DNA from: Branchiostoma floridae
Lineage: Eukaryota > Chordata > Leptocardii > Amphioxiformes > Branchiostomatidae
Assembly (NCBI RefSeq): GCF_000003815.2
Contig: NC_049994.1
Location: forward strand, 10,583,751-10,647,750
Direction of reading: 5' to 3'
Length of the DNA stretch: 64,000 nt
Shown here piece after piece: positions 29,001-40,345 of this stretch; within the stretch, counting starts at the first letter, position 1, and each line of letters begins with the position of its first letter. The notes beneath the pieces were generated by a model that ran no database searches, was not told where the DNA came from, and was given only the letters and a program-made list of their open reading frames with translations. A program made the translations under genes and the position numbers.

Positions 29001-29399
29001 TTAGGGTGAATTTTGCGCGATCGTGTCAGAAGGATATCATTGTTGTGACAGTTTCTTGGCTCGAAGGGCTGCGTACTTGTTATGTTGAAGGATCGCTTGG
29101 CATAATAAATTTTAAGGATTTACTCCGTTTTTCGAAATATTCGTTTACGTAACTGAAGTGAAGATAATAAAATTAACTTTGTTTTGAGGGTGTCAGTTCT
29201 ACGTGGTAGGGGGTATCGTTTCGTTTCAAAAGAGAATGATTTACGTTTTTGCTGCGTATAAATTTACTATAAATGGCTGATGCATTAGGTAAAGATATAC
29301 GTTTTTGTCAGAAGAGAACTTTTACGTTTTTAATCAGTTAGGAACTTCTTTTCTTTTTTTATTCGTTCGGGTTTTAAGAAAAATCGTCAAACCCGATAA

Positions 29400-29416
29400 A
29401 GGTCAACTTGAGTTCA
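29400..29416 (+). promoter_or_regulatory. DR5 retinoic acid response element candidate (both half-sites consensus)
   Basis: AGGTCA-ACTTG-AGTTCA matches RGKTCA-N5-RGKTCA at every defined position, the classic RAR/RXR arrangement. It lies about 8.5 kb 5' of the Hox3 start and 77 bases left of an assembly gap. Anterior chordate Hox genes are known retinoic acid targets, so the location fits, but receptor binding is inferred. Confidence 0.5.
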
Positions 29417-29493
29417 GAAACTTAAAGAAAATTTGGCAGACAATAGAGAACATCTTTCTACATGAGTTACGACCATGTTTTTCTTTGTCCCGA

Positions 29494-29602
29494 NNNNNNN
29501 NNNNNNNNNNNNNNNNNNNNNNNNNNNNNNNNNNNNNNNNNNNNNNNNNNNNNNNNNNNNNNNNNNNNNNNNNNNNNNNNNNNNNNNNNNNNNNNNNNNN
29601 NN
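29494..29602. other. Assembly gap (109 N)
   Basis: Undetermined bases. The gap lies just 3' of the DR5 element, so part of that regulatory region may be missing. Confidence 0.99.
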
Positions 29603-31940
29603 GGGGGTAATTTATTGCTTTAATCAACGAAATGAAGAGCCAGGGCCATTTAATCAGTTTGTAAACGAATCATAAATTTGTGTGGATTTCACGAGGTGTG
29701 TGTTGGTTTCAGAGCCTTGATGAAACTGATTGTTTTGACCTTTTGCAGAGCCAGTGGCCAGCAGTGCTGCTACTACTCCGGACCAGACGTTGTCTTTCTC
29801 CCTTTGGTCGACACATATGGGGAAAACTTGACTCCAATCCTTCTTGAGGTAAGACCAACCAACTCCAAAAAAACTTGCCGAAAAAAATACTTGTGTCCAT
29901 TTACTTGTGTCTATTTCTGGAGGGGGGAAACTGACACTCAAAGGAACCATGATTGGATCGCAGACAGTCAGGAGTCGCTGTGAAATTTCTTGACAAATGT
30001 GGAATATAAATCACTTGGCTATTTTCCATCTGTGGGACACAGACCTTTGCTTGCAAAAAGTTGTTACTTAATTTGTAAGGTCGATTTGTTGCCCTCCCCC
30101 TTTTTTGTGTCTAGGAGCGCTTGGTATCAATTTCTTTCTTTTCTCAATGGAAAATAACGTATTCTTTTTGTCTGTCTGGCCGTAAAAACCTTTGTGAATT
30201 CACTAGAATTAATGAATTTACGCACGAGTGTCATTTTCAGTTCAACTTTTCAACTACTAATCTTGACCGAAATTGTTCGTTTTGTTTTACTTGTTTAAAT
30301 GTGTGTATCGCACACAAGTCTGTTAAAACCTGTCCCTAGTTCAACACATGAAAATTGTAAATCGCTTGTTAGGACTGTTGAATAATTATTCCAAGATGCA
30401 CGCACGACTTACTGATCTCGAGTTACAACTCCTGAAATATTAAAAAGTTCGTTCAGGGGAAAGGAAAACGAATTTTTAGCGATTGTTTGCTAGAATTTCT
30501 CGGCCCGACTTCTCTCAAACATCGTCTCCCAACTGAGGTCTAAACATGGAAAGAGTTCGCCGCCCCTGGCGCCAAGTTTCAGTTGGAAGATCTCGCCTTC
30601 CATTTGTTTATACTTCAGGAATGTCCCTCCCATTCCTACCCGCCTTGCCGGCATCTTTTTTGACAGAAGAGGTATCCTAGAGGAATTCAGGAAATTGGTT
30701 TGAAGATAAGTGTCAGTTTTTCGTGGGGAGGGGGGCGTACGGAAAGTTTGGTCGTGGACGAAGCCAAGTCGAAACGGGGGCATTTGTGAAGGAATTTGAA
30801 GCATCCATTCGGGAGATTTGTTGCTACCAATGTTAGGGGAAAACATTCGGCTATGTGTGCATGACCCACCCACAAGCAGGTGCATGGTTTCAGTTCCGCC
30901 GGTTGTAAACTACTCAGCGTAAAACCTCAAGGATAAATAAGCCAGACTTGGTAACGCTACACAGGCGCAGATTCCCCCAGTCTTAGTAATTGTATCTTAG
31001 AAGATAAAAATCCCAACTGAAAACTGGTGGTGAAAGCGTGATGATTTTAGACCCCGCCCACAGCTACACTGGCGGTCACTCAAATGTATTGTAATTACTA
31101 CTAACGAACTCTACAGTGATCTAGAACCTACCGGCACCGACACACCGTAGTTAGCCCGGTGCAATTTACCTGTACAGCCTGTGTGGCGTTGTGCGCCCTC
31201 CCTTCCTTCGCTGGCACACAGCTCATTATGCAGGCTTCCATCGAAGTACTGTGCTCTTGTCCGTACACAATACCACCGCCCTTTGGGTCCCCAGAAACCC
31301 TCACCGCTATGTCGTCTACATTTCACCTGAAATCTCACATCCCGAAGTTGTTGAAATGTGTGGATTCGTGAGAAAGAAACGTAGAAGGCGGAACTAGAGT
31401 CAGGCTGCGCGCGTGTGTTTGTGTGACAGCGCGTATGAATGGACCGAGCAATTACATGTCGTCCGTAAGATTTATGACCCGCGGTTTTGCCTTCACGATC
31501 CGCGCACCCTCATTAATCTACAGGCCAGGGTTTCCCCGCGTCTTTAAAAACACTTCCCCAACTAGCTTGTAAACATTGCCGATCCCCTTATAGACTACAA
31601 AAGTGACCTTTGGACGCTGATCAAGTAGAGTGGAGACTATATTTCGTTTGAGACGTTTTGTGTGTATGTTTAACGTCCGTGAACCATAACGGATGGCAGT
31701 GTCCATCTCCCTCGGACTGGTCACTGGTTAGCCAGTTATGGCACGTCGCTCTTTCTAAGCCCCTTCACAACATTTCTGACCCCAGAATGAGACCAAACGG
31801 GGTCCGTGCGTAAAATGTGTGGCCCCCTCGGCTGTCAGAAGATGTATTTCGGGGCTTTGACAGGGTCAGGCCGGCAGATAATCAATCTTCTCCCGGCGGC
31901 CCCCGTGCTAGCTGCCCCGCCGCGTTAGGCACAGTAACTC

Positions 31941-31951
31941 AAAATGGCCGC
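31941..31951 (+). promoter_or_regulatory. YY1-like site AAAATGGCCGC
   Basis: AAAATGGCCGC contains the YY1 core ATGGC in a GC-rich patch. Motif match only. Confidence 0.25.
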
Positions 31952-33065
31952 CGGTTTCCACCCGGCACCTCCCAGGCTGGTTTTGTCCGCTGCCTTCCGT
32001 CCCACCACAACCATGGCACGACACAGGGGTAAACTTTCCTACTTCTTACCTGGACTTTTCGACTTTTGTAGGCTACAAATATTGACCGTCTGGCGGCCCG
32101 CTTCGCTCTGTCGCTATCCCGTCTTTCTGTATTGTCTCCCCTGACAGGTTCCTCTCTTTACCTCTCTCTGACCCCGCCGTAAAGTTTGGTACTGTTGTTT
32201 TTCTCTTAATAACTCCATTTTCCGTTCACACAGTCGTTCTGTTCGTTATAGAACAATATTTACATAATATCAGAGTGAAAGTTTTTGATGTAATCAATTT
32301 CTGCTCTATCAGCGGACCGTTTCTCGTTATTCTGCGATCCATTCTCACAATTCGCTCTCCATTTCAAATCTAGTTTTCCAGAAATGCATATATTTTTCCT
32401 TTTGTTCTTCCTTTTGTTGCGGTACAAACTTCAAACCAAATGCTTGTGTATTGACTTACATAACTTCAGCCATTTAGGCAGGTACTTCCCAATTGTTCGC
32501 TAAACGCATTAATTAGCAAGTGCATTGTGAGGCGATTCGTAAGTACTTGTAAAATTTTGTAAGGCTTCCCCCTTCAATCACTTTATCCCTTTCAACTGCC
32601 GTTTTTTCTATGAATAATAAAAATAGACAGTCAGTTTCATCGGCAAGTTCGCGGCACAAGGTCCTCTCTCTTCGTCTCCAGTCCCAAGTAATGTAGCTTT
32701 TTATTTTGGTTCATTACCTCTGTTTTGAGTCCTTTAATTGGATGCAGTGTTCCAAGGCCATGTCCTTCTGGGCCATTTGTGTGTTTGGGTTTTCTTTCAG
32801 TGTTCGTGTTGGATACGGTTTTGTCACATATCCTTTGGAATCCTTTTCGAGGTCCTCTGGATTTCGCTGAAGACAGGCCGCGGCCTCTTAGCCTTGGGTA
32901 TGACCTTGAAAATCAAGCCAAGGTGGATCGAGAATTCCAAAGTAAATTATTTCTAGTCTAAGATATCAACGAAAACAGCTATGTCCTAATTTTTGAAAGA
33001 ATAAATGTGATCCTCGCGTTCACAGTGAGTAAGCATTTTATCAAAAGTTTTAGTTTCCTCGAATC

Positions 33066-33076
33066 AAAATGGCGGC
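33066..33076 (+). promoter_or_regulatory. YY1/PHO-like site AAAATGGCGGC
   Basis: AAAATGGCGGC is a full match to the YY1 preference. It lies about 4.9 kb 5' of the Hox3 start. Motif match only. Confidence 0.3.
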
Positions 33077-36000
33077 CACTCTGCCTCAGTTCCAAGATTT
33101 TTATTTTATTCTAGTAAAAGAGATCTCTTATTTGTTAGCCTTGTTGGATTATTCTTCGAAACTTTGTTCCACAAAAATTTGGAATACATTTCGGTGAAAA
33201 GAAGACGCCGAAATTACCGTTGTTTTGATGACTTGGAAGTGTTACAAGATTCAGCCGGATTGTGTGTGTTGTGTGACATTTTCTCGACGCGTCTCTAGCT
33301 TCAGTTTGAACTTTATTATCCCGTAAAATCTAATCAAACGTGCTCTTTTTCCATTGAAGCAGAAAGTTGCATGAAATGTCCTGTGCTCGTCAGGGGACGT
33401 GCGAACATTTTCCGCGGCGCAGCCCGCTTTTCCCCTCGCGCATGGCAAAATCTAATCCAATTTCCATTTTGATGCGTTACGTTTTGAGCGTTTTCCATTA
33501 TAGCGCGGGCTCGATATTTCTAAGGGTTGTGCTAAAATGTTGCACAGACTGTTGTGTGTGTGCCGTAACCTTTCTGTAACCCCTCCCCACCTGGGGCTAC
33601 AACCCTCCTCTTCTATTGTTCTTTCTGTACCGCCTGAATCCTGTCCTCTATCTGACCCCGCCAGTTGAAAAGACCAGTGCAGAAAGAAGCCTTTTTCACC
33701 AATGACGTTACCACGACTACAAACCGTCAATAGCGGATAGTATTTTCCATTCTTTTGTCCGTCGCCAGACTTGCGGATAGGGTATAGTCATACAGAATCG
33801 GCTCCCTCTCTCCGAGCTTGTTTTCGACTACAAGGCTTGCTCAAGCATAGAAATTGACCCCAAGCGTTTTCATTGGGTTCATCGCGGGGTTATGTGATAA
33901 TGATACGTCTGATTTGCTAAAAACAGAAGTTTTATTTCACTAAGACAAAAGGACGTGATTTATTTTCAATGCCACATAAAACCGCTCCCACTTGACAAAT
34001 CGACCTTTCCTGAATCAGAGTCGAATATAAAAATAAAGAACCAACACTGTTCTTTTGGAGCTTTGTTCGCTTTGTTTAGCATGAAAACTACTCTGATATT
34101 AACGTCACTTTATGCGAACAAAGGAGTGTTTCTGAAGTTGTGTTTATATGTTATTCTGCATGCGTGCCCTTGCTCGAAGCACCAAGGTGCCCTGAAAAAC
34201 GTACCCTATGTAACGACACACTTTTAGCCGTGTTGGTACAGTTGCAATCAGAACGCCGGCAGTTTCCCTGTCAAGCATACCCGCTTATTACCGCCCTCCG
34301 CATTGATGGCTGGAATAGAAAGCCTGATATTAAATTGGGTAGGTCCCTCTAACAGCTTATCCACTGAAAACTCGTTCAATCTCGGCCGCTCTCTAATACC
34401 TGTATTACCCCGCGTTTGAGTCATATCTACCCTGCCCTTCCACCGACTGTTGTTTGTGAAATAAGTTGCCTCGAGATTAATCGGGTTGATTTCAATTAGG
34501 CCCAATCTCGTCAGAGGTCGCTCAGAGGTGACTCCGTCCGATAAATTCATTTTTATTGATACGGTCCAACTCTCCAATGGAGTCCGATTTTTAAGAACGT
34601 TTCACGATCTGTCTTAACTTTCCTAAAATTGAATGAAATTATTGATATAGATAACATTTAATTGTTGATACAGAGATGAAATTTAACGTATATGAACTCG
34701 GTCCTAGCTCAGCAAAATGGAGGAAGAGAGAGGAGAGAAAAAAATCGATAATACTGGAAGTTTTAATTTTGTGTTTGGCAGTGTGACATTTGAGTGAACC
34801 CCTGTGGTGTGTAGATACGGGTCACCTGTATTTAGGAGACAACCGAAAAACCTTGCTTGTTTGAACGGCAAATACTGTACCCCGGTCAAAACACCATGTC
34901 AATCCCCCCGCTGTCTCCCCGTGGTCTGTTATTTTCACCCCAATGCCCCATCACTATCAACGATTGCTATCACGCTTTTCTTTCAGCCCTTCATTGCTTA
35001 AAGTGGCAAGGGAAGCTTGTCCCAGAGCTCTCGATCGATCCAACGTAATGTGATTGAAAGATCCGAGCACACAGGAGAAATCCTTTGTTCCCTGCGCTTT
35101 TGTAGAAGTGAATATCCAAGTCGGACGCCTGTGTTGTATTCTTTCCTTGCCGGAGATTGCTATGCCCGGGGTAGAACGTTCCTCGCCCCGTTTCCCGTCG
35201 ATTTAATAATATCAAAAGTTCAGAAGTCGATGGAGGCCTCCTGAGTAGCTAGCAAGCTATGGGAGGAAGCTTATTAAAGGTAACATTTGAACTTTGAGTA
35301 TTCCCTCAGTAGCGTGGAGCAAGTGCTCCGAATTATTAAAAAGCAAGATCGCTGCTCTCTACATTGTCAAGAGGCCTGCCCCAAATTTTTAATTTCCATG
35401 GTTATTACCAGCGTTTTGTGGACGTGAAATTATATGTGCGAATCATGTTCGCCTAGCCAAGGCGCAAAACGTGTGTGCCGGTATAACTCGGCATATTTGC
35501 ACCTAAAACTTGGAGCAGATGGCGTTTTAAGTGCAAATTTGTGCGCTCTGCTTCGTTTGGCTGTTTGTTTGATATGATTGAAACGTCAAGTTCTACGGGT
35601 GAATTTCTCCCTCCTTTTTTTAGTTCCACAAATTGTGATATAATTTCATCTCCTGTTGAAGAAATAAATTATCACGCGTGATGTGTTTTTGAAAGATCGA
35701 TGGTTGGAAAGCCAGGACGGGTAGTTGATTGGGAGAAATTCAGTTAGCGGGTCAGTTTTTGACAGGCGGCACCCACAATGAGAAAGCTGCTTCACTCAAA
35801 GGACTTGCCGCTTGCTGTCACCCAATCTGTCATCACAAAACACACGGTTTCTGTCTCTTACGTGACATCTTCCGTGTTTATCCATCTTTTCTTGCATCAT
35901 AACCCTTCCCCACATCCTTCCCAGTCGCCTCGAAGAAAGAGTTTTACAAAAGTTGGTCCAGAGGTCGTTATTTCGTTTGTGAAAAGAAATCTGTATAAAT

Positions 36001-37639
36001 AATTATTCCCGTCCTAACGGACCCCCAATCTCCATTTCTGCCCAGATTTTTGCCAGGTGCAGCGCGTGAACACACACAGGGCTGCTGCCAATTTTACTTC
36101 TCCATCTCTTCTTGACATGTGTCAGTTTTACTTCCTCGTGGGCTGTCAATTTCGCGCGGGAAGTTTTTTTATCCATGTATTTTTAACTTTTATTTGTAGT
36201 AGGAAATCCGGCGGCATCACAGAAACTCCCTACTACTTGTGAAGTGTTGAAAAGCGCTGGCTACTTCAGTAGGATTGATGTGTTCTCTCATGCCCCGATA
36301 TGTTTCACTGTTAAGCAATCGAATTTGTACCTAATAGATGAAGAACTTATATGATATCCTTACTTCTCTATACGCCCGCTCATTGATCAAAGGTAGAACT
36401 TCCAATTAATAATTTACGTGGCAAGAGTATCTTTTCACGTGAGTCCATCTTCTAACAGGGTTTGACAGGGATTGCACTGGCTGTATTCTTTGTTTCGCAT
36501 TGGTGTCGTTTTTCCATCCCTGGAAAGGCATCAGAAATTGTTGTGTCTGAAACCTTGCCCCCGTCCCATTATGTTTTGCCAAAACATCCGTTGATGGCCG
36601 GTAACTCCATCGCTGGAAAGGCCAAGCAAAAGTAATTAAAGGTGGGGGTCTGGCGAAGACAGACTTGTGTAGATTTCCGTCTGTCATTTATCCGTTACAG
36701 CTGTCATTTTTCTGCCAGAATCCGCGCTCCTCTCGCAGCACATCAATTTCATGTGTCAGTTTCCCATGCATGCCTCCCTCCCCGCCAGTTTTTTTTCTTC
36801 TCCTCTATTGTCACTCCCCGCTCTGTTTTTACCCAACCCACGTCCCCATGCTACCAACTTAGCTCGAGGTAACGTAACAGAGATGTTATATCGCACACAA
36901 CATCTGACTGGAAGCTTATTTTGTATTCATATTATGTTTTGAACGAGTCCATATCAAAGACTTTCGTAAATAGGATTACAGTGGGGGACTCTATCCGTCC
37001 TTATCGATATATCTACAGCTATGAGACAGACAGATGAGTAGATACTCTACAGAAAGGATTCCAGCGCACATCTCCTAAACCTCCTAGGCAGATCATCCAC
37101 CACATGCTTTGGGGATTCAGATAGATATCACAACTCTCTGGTAAACATAGAGAGAATTTCCTAGAGAGTTGAAGCGTCTGCCAAAAATTAGATGACAAAG
37201 CATATCGGGTAGACCTGAAGCGAGATGATGGTAGATTTGTGGTGGTTATCAGAGGGACCATGCGCGCCAAGCTAAATAAATAGGAATTAGAGACGACCAG
37301 GAGATGGGTCTTTTGGGGAGTAGTTTGCTATTACGTCGGGCCGTGACCCTAGTTGGATATCAGAAGTTTTTTTATGAAGTAAAGATACCGCGGTAAATTG
37401 ACGGAAGGGACGATACCTTTAGAGGAGGATTAAGTTAGTAAAAGCCTAGGATACCGTCCCCTCTCTTGTTTCAGTCGAGTAGAGCCGCCTTTTGAACCTA
37501 GGATCAAATATGGAATGCCTGGATCACAAAATAACACCCAACTTTTAATTCCAAATTTCTCACAAACTAATTAAACTTCTTAAGTTATTTTTTCAGCAAT
37601 TTTCATCTTTATTGCTTTATTTTTATTGATATTTAATTT

Positions 37640-37720
37640 TGATGGATGAATATTTGTTGTGTATTTTTATTTCGTTGACGTCAAATATCAAAATGATGAC
37701 ACATTATAATTTATGCAAAT
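37640..37720 (+). promoter_or_regulatory. Hox3 upstream motif cluster: PBX-HOX, CRE, octamer
   Basis: Within 81 bases there is TGATGGATGA (37640-37649, PBX with Hox1-class proteins), the palindrome TGACGTCA (37676-37683, CRE) and the exact octamer ATGCAAAT (37713-37720, POU factors). They lie 220-300 bases 5' of the Hox3 start codon in AT-rich DNA. This looks like a compact proximal enhancer that could receive Hox1-class cross-regulation. Function is inferred from motifs. Confidence 0.4.
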
Positions 37721-37807
37721 TCTCTTAAGGGGGTTTCCTTAAATTATTGATGACAAAAGAGTCAAGAATTGTGTACTGTGATACATCTCGAGGTTATTAT
37801 ATTGTCA

Positions 37808-37836
37808 CTTACTTTTTAACCTTCTCTGTTTTCCAG
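37808..37836 (+). other. Possible 3' splice site just 5' of the Hox3 promoter
   Basis: A long pyrimidine-rich run ends in TTTTCCAG at 37836, directly before the CCAAT/E-box element. It reads as a good splice acceptor. Vertebrate Hox3 paralogues have long transcripts starting far upstream, so this could receive a distant non-coding first exon. Speculative. Confidence 0.3.
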
Positions 37837-37843
37837 GGCTATC

Positions 37844-37867
37844 ATTGGTCAAGTACGGTCATGTGAC
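37844..37867 (+). promoter_or_regulatory. Hox3 promoter composite: inverted CCAAT box + E-box
   Basis: ATTGGTC (37844-37850), seven bases, then GTCATGTGAC (37858-37867). The first is an inverted CCAAT box (NF-Y type). The second contains TCATGTGA, the complement of the TCACATGA M-box (USF/MITF/TFE type). The same pair at the same spacing precedes Hox2 and Hox1. It lies 76 bases 5' of the Hox3 start, and no TATA box is seen. Confidence 0.55.
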
Positions 37868-37942
37868 ACCGGGGTGCCAATGTTATTTGATAAGAGTGTC
37901 AAGACCTTGTCACAAAGAAATAAATTTCTACAAAACAACGAG

Positions 37943-39867
37943 ATGCAAAAATCACCTTACTACGAAACAACATCGCAACAACTTTACAACGGCTACAGCT
38001 ATAGTAACGGGGAGAGGTTTGGGTACGAGGGGAGTGGAGGCGGCGGCGGTGGTGGCAGCTATGGGGCCGAGGTTACACAGGACTTCGGCCCGTCGTGTTC
38101 TGTACGGAAGCCGGGCAGTACAACAGGCGGGGGGACTGGCAACGTTAGTCCGACCTGTATGAAGACAAACCCAGCCGACAACAACCACGGCAGCGCTCCC
38201 CAGTCCAACGCCTCCATCCTAGCTAACACTAAGATCTACCCCTGGATGAAGGAGTCCCGCCAAAATTCGAAACAACGCCAGCAGCCCAATCTATCAGGTA
38301 CGCTGACAGCACAAATTTATTGGCAATGAGAGAATAAATTGAAGCAGCCACGCTCTGCGAAGTGACTGTAAAGTCGGAAAGATACATCACACACGATGAG
38401 GAATCACTAGCTGTTCTATCAACCGCCTTGTCACTACATCTGTTCACATATCTGCCGCTGGGCACTGGCAGGCGTTTCTACACTGCCCTTGTAAAGTTCT
38501 GTTTTCATTATTAATAACATTAGATGAATTTTATAGAGCTAGCCAATGATATGGCCGAGTTCATGGGACGATTACAACGTGATTAGTAGTAGTCCCTCTT
38601 CTAGGCTAAGTTGACAAATTGTTCAACGTACAACGTCAGCCAAGTATTAGGAGTTGACAGCCACCTCATAAATCAAGTCGAGGGGAGCTGACTTCCGTGA
38701 TAGGCCCGCCAAATTTCAACTTCTACACACCGCTGTTCTTCGGTTCAAACAAAAACAAAATCTTAGCGAACACAAATAAAGCGTGCGTGGTTTATTGTTA
38801 GAGTTTTGGGATGGATTTTTAGCGTGAGTTTTGTGGAATGGAATGGGGGAGTTTTGTAAGGTGACATCGAGTTAGCGGGTTGAAGGGTTTTGATCGATGA
38901 TGTGGGGCGGGTAGTCTTGCTGTGAGTCGGAGCATGCTTGTAGTGGAGGTCACTAAATGTGGATGTTTTTTCTTCCCGGTTCGCAGTTGGAACGACAGAG
39001 CCCGGGGAGTCCCCGGGACTAGGCGGCGCCGCAGGGAAGCGGGCCCGTACAGCCTACACCAGCGCCCAGCTCGTGGAGTTGGAGAAAGAGTTCCACTTCA
39101 ACCGGTACCTGTGTCGGCCTCGGCGAGTCGAGATGGCGGCCATGCTCAATCTAACGGAGCGACAGATCAAGATCTGGTTCCAGAACCGCCGCATGAAGTA
39201 TAAGAAGGAACAGAAAGTTAAGGGCGGGGGGAGTGGAGGAGGTAGCGGGGGCATGAACAGTCCCTCCCCGCCGGCCACTACAACACCGCCCGGTATCAAC
39301 CCCGGGCCCCTGCCCCATCCCACCACCCAGCCGAGCTTGAGTCAGAGTAACAACATGTCCAACCACATGAGCATGATGGGTTCGTTACAACAGACTCAGC
39401 CGGCCTACAGCCAGTACCCCCCGCCACATCTGAACCACAGTCTACCTCACCAGGCACCGCCGCACAGCGTCGGACTCACCATGTCCGGACCTGTGTCTCC
39501 GCAATGTTACCAGTCTAACCACTCTCCCTGTCCGCCCTCGTCAGCCCCCCATCCCGTCCCCATGGGGAACCACGTCCCCCACCCCCGCCAGGGGCCCCCA
39601 CACATGACCAACGGGCTCCCCGCCTCCCCCCTCGAGGTAGTAAGTCAGCGGCAGTACACTCCCCCCGCGCCGGGACCCTCACCGACAGGCCCCGGGCCGG
39701 GTCACCACGGCCTGACGAACTCATACCCGGAGTGTCCGCCACACCACACCGAGCTACCTCATCACCAGTACTCCACCCCGATGTCTGTGGTCAATATGAA
39801 CTACTGTGTGAACGTACAAACTCAGGGAAATCGTTTAAACAGTGCGCCCAAACTCACGCATTTGTAA
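37943..39867 (+). CDS. Hox3: Homeobox protein Hox3
   Basis: Anterior Hox transcription factor that acts in the nucleus. Exon 1 is 37943-38297 (donor CAG|GTACGC) and exon 2 is 38987-39867 (acceptor TTCGCAG), with a phase-1 intron of 689 bases; together they encode 411 residues. The start MQKSPYYE matches the conserved vertebrate Hox3 N-terminus and has G at -3. An in-frame ATG at 37880 has a weaker context. The hexapeptide IYPWMK is at residues 98-103, followed by ESRQN.KQ. The homeodomain is residues 135-194, with WFQN containing Q50 and N51 and the Hox3-typical RYLCRPRR. A Gly run (32-38) and a long Pro/His/Ser-rich C-terminal region follow the family pattern. The protein ends in APKLTHL, the conserved Hox3 terminus. 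Length is close to vertebrate Hox3 (about 430-440). It is the first of three co-oriented Hox genes here. Confidence 0.97.
38298..38986 (+). other. Hox3: Hox3 intron (phase 1)
   Basis: GT...AG intron between the hexapeptide and homeodomain exons, the conserved place for Hox introns. It contains a TTGACAG word at 38654-38660. The reading frame closes at 38329, so retention would give a short protein without a homeodomain. Confidence 0.85.
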
Positions 39868-40345
39868 CCTCTGGGCCTGGGCAATGGAAACATGACACAC
39901 ACTTCCGACTTCCTTATCAAAATCATCAAAAATGACGATCAAAATTTCCCCTCATATGTCATAACTAATTATTATATAACAAAATTCCAGCTACCAAAAT
40001 CTGTAAGTTTTTGAAAGTCGTGTCCATTTGCCCAAAGAAGTGTTAGCTGAAAGTATAAGCCCAGTGCATCTATTTATACGGAGAATATGTATATTTTCCG
40101 CGAAGTTAGAGACGGAAGTACGAAATGTCATTGCAATGATAGACTCTTGTCATCTATTCTATTCTAAATGTCTTCTCTCGCTTTCTATATGCCTGTGAAT
40201 ATAGCATTTAACTCTTAGCTAGTGTATTCCTTCACTATTCCTTGCCGTCCTACAGTAGTTAGTTAGAAGAGAGAGAAACTGATGTATTTATGTAGCTAGT
40301 TTTGTCCGTAATTTATTCAAAATAATAAATGAAGTATTCGCTTCG
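39868..40345 (+). other. Hox3: Probable Hox3 3' untranslated region with poly(A) signal
   Basis: AT-rich sequence follows the stop codon and contains AATAAA at 40324-40329, about 460 bases downstream. The end of the transcript is inferred. Confidence 0.55.

Larger units (their letters stand above)
18498..29493. other. Intergenic DNA, 5' of Hox3 (middle part)
   Basis: No recognisable gene. It contains an E-box pair (CACGTGACACGTG near 19753), a DR1 at 20218-20230, a relaxed DR5 at 23092-23108, a PBX-HOX type site at 23305-23314, a TGACA palindrome at 25997-26010, a DR5 matching the consensus at both half-sites at 29400-29416, and TTGACAG/CTGTCAA at 19574, 20410, 21799, 21866, 22064 and 23081. 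The cluster of five TTGACAG cores between 20.4 and 23.1 kb is the densest in this part. Confidence 0.65.
29603..37639. other. Intergenic DNA, 5' of Hox3 (right part)
   Basis: No gene recognised. It contains YY1-like sites at 31941-31951 and 33066-33076, TTGACAG/CTGTCAA at 30660, 31857, 34268, 35759, 36143 and 36462, and GAAATTGAC words at 33850 and 36145 (complement). Near-miss DR5 repeats with one wrong base are seen at 33876-33892 and 34515-34531. Open frames here are short and domain-free. Confidence 0.65.

Noticed and set aside
37874-37942. In-frame extension of Hox3 upstream of MQK (ATG at 37880)
   Set aside because: MQK..YY is the conserved Hox3 start and has a better -3 base; the extension has no family support.
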